DNA of 40,333 bases from Bacteroidales bacterium UBA4345 (GTDB taxonomy: Bacteria > Bacteroidota > Bacteroidia > Bacteroidales > Paludibacteraceae): NCBI GenBank assembly GCA_002396385.1, contig DGTD01000091.1, positions 1 to 40,333 of the forward strand, in the 5' to 3' direction. Below are positions 8,301 through 15,700 of the stretch, piece by piece. The translations under genes were made by a program, and so were the position numbers. The notes under the pieces are model-generated. The model did not search any database and was not told the origin of the DNA. It worked only from the letters and a program-made list of their open reading frames with translations. Position 1 is the first letter of the stretch. The number at the start of each line of letters is the position of its first letter.

Positions 8301-9356
8301 GTCAGTGTTGGCAAACGACGCCCCCACTGCAACCGGGAAACCAATATCTTTCGATTTAAGGTAGGCATATTCACCAACAGGTGTCGCCCGCCATACGCCC
8401 GAGCACTGGGTGCCTACCCATATATTGCCGGCGCGGTCGATGTAGAGCGACGATATTTTGCTCAGTGCGTCTTCCGGCTCGTTTAGCGGCTCCACTCTAT
8501 CGCAATGGAAAGCCGTTCCGTTAAACTGGCATTTCCACAAACCGTCGCCCAGGGTTCCTATCCATAGGTCACCGTTTTTGTCACGCGTCACAGCGGTTAC
8601 ATAACTAAAGGGCAGTCCCGACTTTCTAACATTCACTTGCGCAAGTCCGTTTGCAGCCTCCGCAACCCATGTCGCCCCCGACGAGAAACAGACAAGCACG
8701 TGGTTCTCGTCAAGACAGAAAACCTTATTGACAAGGTCGCCATTCATATAAGTGGCGGGCGTCGTCTTGCCGTACCTGTCCAACACCAACCAGCCTTTGT
8801 TCGTCCCTATCCAATAGTTTCCAGCCTTGTCGGTACAGACGTCGAGCACAATATTGTTGTAATCGGTGTTTACTTTGCCGAACTGGCAGTTAGTTTTGTT
8901 ATAGCGGTAAATGCCACAGGCAGTTGCCAACAAACCGTCGCCGTTTTGCTGGACCGAGAACCCCATTATGTCGTACTTATAGCGGTCGGTGGGCAAAAAA
9001 GTAGAGAGGTTTTCAAAACGACAGGCTACGTCATCGTACGAAAACAAGATAGCGTTGGAACTGGAAAAGGTGGGCTTTCCGTTAGGAAGGATAAAGGCGT
9101 AGCCCACATCGTTTTTTAATATGACTGTGTCGGTCGACGTGTTAAAATTCTTAAAGTTGACACCGTCGAAACGGCTGATGCCGTAACGGGTAGCCAACCA
9201 CACAAAGCCCTTGTCGTCTTGACAGAGCGAGTTGACCGTATTGCTGGCCAATCCGTCGTCGACCGTATAGTGTGCGAACAAAATGCGTTCCGCCCTTGCC
9301 GGAACAAGGGTTACTGACAATAGAAGGACGGGCAACGTTTTCTTAAGTAGATGCAT
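5400..9356 (-). CDS. Hybrid two-component system sensor-regulator (HTCS)
   Basis: A 1318-residue one-protein signalling system typical of Bacteroidota polysaccharide loci. Order: signal peptide (1-22); periplasmic two-bladed propeller sensor made of Reg_prop repeats (about 25-690; repeated G-x-(I/L)-W-(V/I)-G-T motifs); Y_Y_Y domain (about 690-750); one membrane helix (about 757-780); coiled coil; HisKA with His836 (AHDLKNP); HATPase with N-box and GFGFGFK lid (about 930-1060); receiver domain with phospho-acceptor Asp1123 (ISDVDMP); AraC-type DNA-binding domain (about 1215-1318). All key residues are present. In this family a sugar released outside binds the periplasmic domain and the AraC part switches on nearby genes; here the only linked target is the double mannanase, so the ligand is probably a manno-oligosaccharide (inference). 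Confidence 0.93.
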   Translation of the reverse strand: MHLLKKTLPVLLLSVTLVPARAERILFAHYTVDDGLASNTVNSLCQDDKGFVWLATRYGISRFDGVNFKNFNTSTDTVILKNDVGYAFILPNGKPTFSSSNAILFSYDDVACRFENLSTFLPTDRYKYDIMGFSVQQNGDGLLATACGIYRYNKTNCQFGKVNTDYNNIVLDVCTDKAGNYWIGTNKGWLVLDRYGKTTPATYMNGDLVNKVFCLDENHVLVCFSSGATWVAEAANGLAQVNVRKSGLPFSYVTAVTRDKNGDLWIGTLGDGLWKCQFNGTAFHCDRVEPLNEPEDALSKISSLYIDRAGNIWVGTQCSGVWRATPVGEYAYLKSKDIGFPVAVGASFANTDNGDMLMGTDGMGLFLFDEKLQLKRNIGGLSSNSVLTIEHDGEDLLLGFWGGETNRLNMYTGKVSKINYKGIKNPHYTTKNILRSNDGTLYVAVAGYGIYRGKDDQWENLVLTDSAMNNYPDVWIEGSVQNDRGTVYFYSSRTIWSNQSGHFKPLLPDADNSRQTNPLHINHCVCGGGRLFAATNKGLFVFDENDVCLGVLPYIPMGEYASLLIDKDGRLWASGSNGILSIDTKEKKCRQIMPAHVLPSLDYFTSHASLVAGNGNLFFGCKDGFVCIRSAAKPGLKTGYMAFKRLKIQGEEVAIGSDQLPEPLDRIKQLNLDYSQKHLSIDFDLVDFSPVNHSAAKYRILGIDTGWTDLGNRRSVEIPFLPAGDFTIELAAFAGGEPVKVIGLPVSVSPPWWQTGWFYVLLVLASLALFFAFYRVRMRRAELYRRELQQLVDERTADLNHANKRLAVQKTKIEEANQSLLASLKQKDQLVAVVAHDLKNPMFAIVSALKRLLTNVYAPAEQHRLLVKIADESEKLQSQMVNLLQWANGEATLSAFHPTAVDANILVEEAISLLKGLADEKEIALDQTGHTKFKTFADARMFSTIIRNLLTNAIKFTRKGGRVSVNVEENDNETVIKVVDQGVGMSPETTSRLLSGSNVASTSGTEQEQGFGFGFKIVLDYIKKNRGNLHIDSTEGKGTTVEVVLPRCEEEVIDPVKKTTSVGVSINKELLSGKTILVVDDDELILDHIGSLLSPFVEVLKAHDGAEGYAMAQAHVPDLVISDVDMPNLDGLEMYTKMGTNLLTSNIPLLFLSAKTDNSVKLKGLSIGAIDYIAKPFADDELLVKICNFLLWQQKLQLKALTKTYGGEETTSTDAVNPLLEKIISLVKENYSNPLYSLTDFVRELGMSKATLSRRLKSITDKTPIEILNEYRLNMSKKLLEEGQMSVSDVAYAVGFNDPSYFSRRFKECFGNTPKSVR

Positions 9357-9675
9357 TATCGTATTCTCTCATACAGAGACCTCTCCCCTTAGGCTCTGAC
9401 TCCTGTCTGAATGTTGAAAAACGAAACGGACTGCGTTCGCATTGGTAATTAGACAGGCGGTGCCGCAGAATAAAAGCCTCCTTTCACGCAAATATACTAA
9501 TTTAGGGTGACTTGACAACTTTTCAACCACAATGTCGTATTCTAACCTGTTTTCTCAATCCTGTTTGATTTCCTCCTTCAGAAAACAACACATGTCTCCC
9601 TTTTCAGTAAAGATTTGACGGTGTTCTTGCTTCTTGAAACAAGAATATTGCTAATTTTACGAAAATGTGACGGGT
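9357..9675. promoter_or_regulatory. Divergent intergenic region with HTCS promoter
   Basis: For the HTCS gene, minus-strand TATATTTG (plus CAAATATA 9489-9496) with GTTG (plus CAAC 9515-9518) gives an 18-base spacer and a leader of about 125 bases. For the divergent lipoprotein, TAATTTTA at 9652-9659 matches the -7 box except the last base, with CTTG at 9626-9629, 22 bases upstream. No ORF or repeat was seen. Confidence 0.4.
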
Positions 9676-10194
9676 ATGCAAAAAAAGATAAACGCAGTTA
9701 AAAACCTTGTTTTAATAGGGCTCGTGCTGTTATTCACAGCATCGTGCGCCGTTGGCTCAAAAAAAAGCGCACAGTTGACACAGGAGACAGACTCGACAAC
9801 TGCTGGCATATTTTCCTACAATATAGCCCACAGCCAGTTTGCCGGCGCACAATACGCCTATAGGACCTCGACAAAGCAACATTGGCGTGGCTTTAATTCC
9901 CTAACAGAAAAAAGCCGGATGCTACCCACCATTAATATCAATGCCTCTATGAGCTTCAGTAGCGACTACAATCTTGTCACTATCCGTGTCGAGACGAAGC
10001 CGGTTGGCACCTCAGCACCCGAAGATTTTGGTTTTGGCGACATTTACACCAGGACATTCCGATACGAGGTGCGTGATAACGAACTTATAATTGATAAGAA
10101 AATAACATACAACATATCGTCCGACTATAAAGTACTGACCTCCACAATGGATATGGGCAACGCCTTTCCACCCTCCTTCACCAGAAGGTATTAA
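9676..10194 (+). CDS. Hypothetical SPII lipoprotein
   Basis: A 172-residue protein of unknown function. The N-terminus is basic (MQKKINAVK), then hydrophobic, with a lipobox T-A-S-C near residue 24, so export and lipid anchoring are likely. The mature part is short and beta-rich in appearance, with alternating polar and aromatic residues and no motif I recognise. The ATG at 9676 is chosen; a GTG three codons upstream (9667) is possible but sits almost on the predicted transcript start. It is divergent from the HTCS gene and may have nothing to do with mannan use. A 7-base inverted repeat (10201-10207/10219-10225) follows the stop codon. Confidence 0.75.
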   Translation: MQKKINAVKNLVLIGLVLLFTASCAVGSKKSAQLTQETDSTTAGIFSYNIAHSQFAGAQYAYRTSTKQHWRGFNSLTEKSRMLPTININASMSFSSDYNLVTIRVETKPVGTSAPEDFGFGDIYTRTFRYEVRDNELIIDKKITYNISSDYKVLTSTMDMGNAFPPSFTRRY

Positions 10195-10200
10195 GCCGAA

Positions 10201-10267
10201 CCTTCGTCGCTATGTCACACGAAGGAAATGCAAGAAAAAAATGATTGGAATCTGCCTAATTTCCAAT
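10201..10267. other. Two small hairpins after the lipoprotein gene
   Basis: CCTTCGT/ACGAAGG (10201-10207/10219-10225) begins six bases after the stop codon and ATTGGAA/TTCCAAT (10244-10250/10261-10267) follows. Neither has a U-run on the plus strand; the A-run at 10234-10240 before the second would give one on the minus strand. They may be weak terminators. Confidence 0.3.
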
Positions 10268-10328
10268 ACATTCGGTATTATGCGAACTATCTAACCTCTC
10301 CGACGGCAGAAATTCACATTTTTTATGC

Positions 10329-10465
10329 TAACTTTGCATAAGAGTCCGTATACGGATTTTGTTACTGATATAGTTACAACTTGTTTCTCTTGATAGACTT
10401 TTGTGCCTTCGTTCACACGATAGTCCGCAACATCTATCACAACCTCCACTTATTTGTATGGAGGT
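10329..10465 (+). promoter_or_regulatory. Promoter and leader of the YD-repeat gene
   Basis: TAACTTTG at 10329-10336 is a perfect -7 box with no good -33 element. At the expected transcript start sits a perfect 12-base palindrome, TCCGTATACGGA (10345-10356). Further down the leader, ACCTCCA (10442-10448) and TGGAGGT (10459-10465) form a 7-base hairpin. The leader would be about 170 bases. The palindrome could be an operator (inference). Confidence 0.4.
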
Positions 10466-10515
10466 AGTCTGCCCGCCATGTAGAGAAAGAAGATTGGCAA
10501 GAATATATAAAACAC

Positions 10516-11817
10516 ATGAAAAAAATACTTTTCCTTTTTTTAGCCGCTGCCACTAACTCGTGGGCAGTTGATATGAACCCCGAGGAATATGGGGAGTACG
10601 TTAAAGATTTCGGACTAAAAGGCCCAGTGAAGAGCTATGCGGCTGTCTCACGCAACAAGAGCCTCTACCTTGCCTTCAATAAAGACGGACTCCTCACACA
10701 AGGAAAGGCTACACGATGGGAAGGTACTTCAAGCACACTGACAACAGACTTCGACATGGTGGGTAACATCATTAACAAGACACATACCGACTTCAGCCTC
10801 CCCTGCAACTCTTGCGACAAAGATAGCGTTGAAGCCCGTCCCGCAACGGCAGAAAACCGATGCCTGAAAAAATGTGCGAACAATGCCGAATGGGTTAAAA
10901 ACCAAGTTAAGTGTCACACCAAATACGAATACAACACAAAGGGTGAATTGGCGAAAAAGACCGAATACAAAGAGGTTAACGACTACGAGCCTTACGTCAC
11001 TCTTTACAAGTACGACGAACTCGGGCGTAAAATCGGAGAACGCCATTTCTGGGAAAAGTCGGCCGGTACAACGACGGACAATAACGACAAATGGGACGAC
11101 ACATGGGCTTACGAGAACGGACGCCTGGTAAAAGATAACAACTACGTGTACCGCTACAATAAACTGGGACAGCTGGTTGAAAAACTCTATAAGGGTGACC
11201 CCAATAACAAATATGTCTTCTCGTACCTTCCGAACGGCAAACTCAAGAAAATGGTTTATGGCAACCACAAAGACACCATTGTCTGCAATACGAATGGCGA
11301 CACTGTGCTGCATGCACACAAAAGCTATTTCCAATACCACCGTCCCGATGGCGAGATTGAACGCAGGATTCAACCGTTTACCACTTCGCGGGAAATAACA
11401 AAATACAATAAAAAGAACATACGCACCAGTCGCAGAATCTATGATGAGAATAACGCTATCGCATTTGAAGATTTTTTCGATAGCGAGGGAAATTGTATCA
11501 AATCGGTTTTTGAAGACGGACATATTGAACGCACTTTCAACAAGAAGAACAAATCGATGACCGAAAAACTGTTTATTTACGATATTCCGCTCGAATTCTC
11601 AGAATACAACGCTTCTGGGGTCTGCGTCAGAGAATGGCACTACGACAAAAACGGACGCGTTACCAGAAAACATATTAAAACAACCGACAAATATGGGAAC
11701 GTGGTCAAGCACTCGGAAACGGTCTACAAATATAAAAATGGTGGAAATACTGAAAAAGAATACGTGACCAATTTCGACATCACCTACTACGAAGAAGAGG
11801 AAAACCCTGCTAAATAG
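10516..11817 (+). CDS. Secreted protein with degenerate YD (Rhs-like) repeats
   Basis: A 433-residue exported protein. A signal peptide (MKKILFLFLAAATNSWA, 1-17) is followed by many short beta-hairpin repeats of the form Y-x-Y-(D/N)-x-x-G-(R/K/E)-(L/K/I), for example YDELGRKIGE, YNKLGQLVEK, YLPNGKLKKM and YDKNGRVTRK. These are the YD repeats of Rhs/teneurin proteins, which build elongated beta-rich shells or fibres. There is no Rhs core motif or C-terminal toxin domain, so it is not a polymorphic toxin; such small YD-repeat proteins in Bacteroidota are usually of unknown function. There is a Cys-rich insert near residues 96-135. Clear repeat family, unknown role. Confidence 0.8.
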   Translation: MKKILFLFLAAATNSWAVDMNPEEYGEYVKDFGLKGPVKSYAAVSRNKSLYLAFNKDGLLTQGKATRWEGTSSTLTTDFDMVGNIINKTHTDFSLPCNSCDKDSVEARPATAENRCLKKCANNAEWVKNQVKCHTKYEYNTKGELAKKTEYKEVNDYEPYVTLYKYDELGRKIGERHFWEKSAGTTTDNNDKWDDTWAYENGRLVKDNNYVYRYNKLGQLVEKLYKGDPNNKYVFSYLPNGKLKKMVYGNHKDTIVCNTNGDTVLHAHKSYFQYHRPDGEIERRIQPFTTSREITKYNKKNIRTSRRIYDENNAIAFEDFFDSEGNCIKSVFEDGHIERTFNKKNKSMTEKLFIYDIPLEFSEYNASGVCVREWHYDKNGRVTRKHIKTTDKYGNVVKHSETVYKYKNGGNTEKEYVTNFDITYYEEEENPAK

Positions 11818-11862
11818 GCCCTTATTTGGCTATTTTCCCTATCTTTACGGAAAAATACGCCT

Positions 11863-12675
11863 ATGGAACCTTTTGTTGAAAAACCGGTTGTAAGAAGTCC
11901 TTTCAGACGGGTGCTCGGTAGGGAGTTCTACATATTGAAAAGAAAACTCAAGTGGTATTTTTCTGGTACCAAATTCGCAAAAAGAGACGACCGCATAAAG
12001 TGCGGGAATGTGCTTATTGAACATAAATCGACGTTGCTACGCAAGTTGAAAGACGTTGATATGCGTCTGCAATACAACAAGATAACGAATCTTAAACTGG
12101 CCATTGCACCCATCAACGGCATTGTAATAAAGCCTGGTGAGACCCTGTCGGTTTGGAAACTGGTGGGGCGGCCTTCCGCCAGAAGGGGCTACAAGGTGGG
12201 TATGATGATCCACAACGGAAAAGTGGCGGAAGGAGTTGGCGGAGGCTTATGCCAACTGGGCAACCTGCTTTACTGGATGGCACTGCACACACCGCTGACG
12301 GTTACCGAACGCTGGCGCCACAGCTACGATGTGTTTCCCGATGTGAACCGAACCATACCGTTCGCCTGTGGGGCAACCCTCGCCTACAACTACATCGACC
12401 TGCAACTGACCAACAATACCGAATACACCTTCAAGATAAACCTCTGGTTGGACGAGGAATTTCTGCACGGTAGCATCGGCTGCGACCAAGCCGTGAACAA
12501 AACCTACGAGGTGTATGAAACCGACCACCAAATTACACAGCAAATGTGGGGCGGATATACCCGCCATAACCGTATTTGGCGCAAAATTACCAACAACGTG
12601 ACTGGCGAGATTTGCCACGAACTTGTTGCCGAAAACAATGCCATTATGATGTATAACCCGCTACTGGACAAATAA
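11863..12675 (+). CDS. VanW family protein
   Basis: A 270-residue protein of the VanW family, named from vancomycin-resistance clusters but mostly of unknown biochemical function and linked to the cell envelope. The core runs from about residue 60: KITNLKLA, then INGIVIKPGETLSVWKLVG, then the highly conserved glycine-rich segment GKVAEGVGGGLCQLGNLLYW and ERWRHSYDVFP. No signal peptide or membrane helix is seen; the N-terminus is strongly basic (RRVLGREFYILKRKLKW). Gene context gives no resistance partners, so a role in vancomycin resistance should not be assumed. It lies 33 bases upstream of the helicase fusion on the same strand and could share its transcript. Confidence 0.88.
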   Translation: MEPFVEKPVVRSPFRRVLGREFYILKRKLKWYFSGTKFAKRDDRIKCGNVLIEHKSTLLRKLKDVDMRLQYNKITNLKLAIAPINGIVIKPGETLSVWKLVGRPSARRGYKVGMMIHNGKVAEGVGGGLCQLGNLLYWMALHTPLTVTERWRHSYDVFPDVNRTIPFACGATLAYNYIDLQLTNNTEYTFKINLWLDEEFLHGSIGCDQAVNKTYEVYETDHQITQQMWGGYTRHNRIWRKITNNVTGEICHELVAENNAIMMYNPLLDK

Positions 12676-12708
12676 ACTACAAGAAGAACTACCGACAAAT
12701 TAGATGTT

Positions 12709-15700
12709 ATGAACAAGAGTATTGTCTTTATTGATAGCGAAATAGGAGTTGACGACAAAAAGATAAAGGATCTTGGCGCCATTGACGATAAACAGCGAGA
12801 ACTCCATACACACTCGATTGAGGAATTCCGTAACTTCATCGACCACAAGGAATACCTCTGCGGACATAACATCATACACCATGACCTGAAATACCTGACG
12901 CCTGCACTGGAAGAACTGAAAGGTACATTCGGACGTGTTTCGTCTTTTCTGAAAAATATGCTGCCGACTGGCGACGCGCAACCCACAACCAAACCCATCG
13001 ACACACTCTACCTGTCGCCACTGCTGTTCCCTAAAAGGCCGTACCACAAGCTGCTAAAAGACGACAAGATTCAGAGCGATGAACTGAATAACCCGCTCAA
13101 CGACGCCATAAAGGCACGCGACCTGTTTTGGGACGAAGTAGCCGCTTTCAACAAGTTAAACCATAACCTGAAAAGCATCTATTTCGGACTACTCAACAAG
13201 GTTCCCGAATTCACAGGATTTTTTGACTTTACCGATTTTCACGAGTCGCCAACCGACTTAGCCGCACTTATCAGGCAGGAATTTGAGGGCGAAATTTGCG
13301 GAAACGCAGACCTTGAGAAAATAATAACGCAACAGCCGGTAGAGTTAGCCTACACCCTGGCCTTAATCGGCACTATGGACCGGTGCTCCATAACCCCTGC
13401 CTGGCTGCTGAAAAACTATCTCGACATAGAAAACGTCATCTACCAGCTGCGCCAAGCCCCGTGCAACCAATGTGCCTATTGCAGGAGCCGCCTAAATGCG
13501 GAGAACGGCTTGAAAAAGTTTTTCGGTTACCCCAAGTTCCGTCTGTTCAACAACGAGCCTTTACAGGAAAATGCCGTAAAAGCGGCCATTGATGGCAAAT
13601 CGCTGCTAGCTATTTTTCCAACAGGCGGAGGCAAGTCTATCACCTTCCAACTGCCTGCCCTGATAGCCGGCGAACTGGTGCGCGGACTTACGGTCGTCAT
13701 TTCTCCGCTACAGTCATTGATGAAAGACCAGGTCGACAACCTGATTGAGAAGGGGCTGACCAACGCGGTCACCATCAACGGAATGTTATCGCCATTAGAC
13801 CGAAAAGAGGCAATAGAACAAGTTGCCAACGGCACTGCCAACCTGTTGTACATCTCGCCCGAACAACTTCGGTCGAAAACAGTTGAAAGCCTGTTGCTGA
13901 AGCGCACTGTGGTCCGGTTTGTGATTGACGAGGCACACTGCTTCTCGGCATGGGGGCAGGATTTCAGAGTTGACTACCTCTTTATTGGCGACTTTATACG
14001 CGAATACCAGGAAAAGAAACTCTCACCAAAACCCGTTGCCGTATCGTGCTTTACCGCCACTGCCAAACAAAAAGTCATCAGCGACATTAAAGACTACTTT
14101 TTACAGAAACTCGGTATCGAACTTCAAATGTTCACCACCAGCGCCACCCGCAATAATCTGCACTATAACGTGCGGTACAAGGAAACAGATGCCGACAAAT
14201 ACAACGAACTCAGACAACTAATCGAGTTTAAAGACTGCCCCACCATTGTGTACGCCTCACGAACAAAACGTACAAAAGAACTGGCAGAAAGACTGACAAA
14301 AGACGGCTTTCCGGCACTACCCTACAACGGAAAGATGGACCCGACCGAAAAAATTGCCAACCAAGAGGCTTTTATCAGAGACGAGGTAAAAGTGATAGTT
14401 GCCACCTCGGCCTTCGGTATGGGTGTCGACAAACCAAACGTGGGTCTGGTGGTCCACTACGATATTTCCGACTCACTGGAAAACTATGTGCAGGAAGCAG
14501 GCAGGGCCGGACGTGACCAAAACCTGCAAGCCGACTGTTACGTGCTGTACAACGACAACGACCTCAACAAGCACTTCATCTTGCTCAACCAAACGAAACT
14601 CAGCATTAGCGAGATACAGCAAGTTTGGAAAACCATAAGAAAATTCACAAAAGACCGACTCGTTGTCAAATGCTCCGCCCTTGACATCGCACGTGAAATA
14701 TGGGGTGAAAGCGATTCTGGGAATGAAACCAGAATCGACAAGGAAACCCGTGTAAAGACTGCTATTGCAGCTCTTGAAGATGCGGGATTCGTAAAAAGGG
14801 GAAGAAACTATCCACGTATCTTCGCCGACAGCATACGCGCAAAAAATATGGACGAGGCCGGACTCGTCATCGACAAATCGGAAAATTTCGAGAGTCCAGA
14901 CCACAAACTATATGCCCGTCGCATTATCAAATCGCTGATTTCAAGCCGGTCTATCGCTAACGCAAATAACGGAGAAGCCGAGTCAAGAATCGACTATCTT
15001 GCCGACACGCTGGGCATCAAGAAACGTGACGTCATCAGTTGCATCAACACCATGCGGCAGGACGGGCTTCTGGCCGATGGCAAAGACATGTCGGCCTTCA
15101 TTAGCTACGATGACACCGAGAATAAAGCCAAACTGGGCTTAGAACGCTTCGTTAAAATCGAGAACTTCCTACTTGGGCTAATCGGGAACGAAGAACAGAC
15201 CTTCCAACTCAAAGAGTTGAACGGACTTGTTGAGCAAAACGGCATCAAGTGCACCGTTCGGAACATACGAACCATTTTCTACTACCTGACCATTAAGGGT
15301 TACATCAAAAAAGAGGAACTGGTTGCAGACCAAAGCACACGCATTGTCCCTATACTTCCCTACGACATAATAACAGAGAAATTCCAAAGACGAATCGACA
15401 TCTGCCGTTTTGTTGTGAAAGAACTCTACAAGAAAGTCCTCTCCACAAAAAAGGAACAAGGAATGAGCGCAGTGGAGTTTTCAATTCTTGAGCTGCTAAA
15501 CGGCTACAACAGGATGTCTGGAACAGGGCTATTCAGCCAGCACGCAAAAATTGAAGATGTAGAAGACGCTCTGCTCTATTTGCAGAAAATTGGTGTAATG
15601 AAGTTGGAGGGCGGCTTCCTGGTTTTTTACAACAACCTCGAAATACAACGCTTTACCATTGACAAAGAAGGGAATAAGATTCTTTTCTACAATAAAAAAC

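Noticed and set aside
10729..11523. Minus-strand ORF (264 codons)
   Set aside because: Opposite the YD-repeat gene, whose signal peptide and repeats are clear. The repetitive codons keep the other strand open.
10516..11817. Rhs-type polymorphic toxin
   Set aside because: YD repeats are present, but there is no Rhs core, no C-terminal toxin domain and no immunity gene after it.
11863..12675. Vancomycin-resistance locus
   Set aside because: VanW-family proteins are widespread outside resistance clusters and no vanA, vanH, vanX, vanR or vanS is present.
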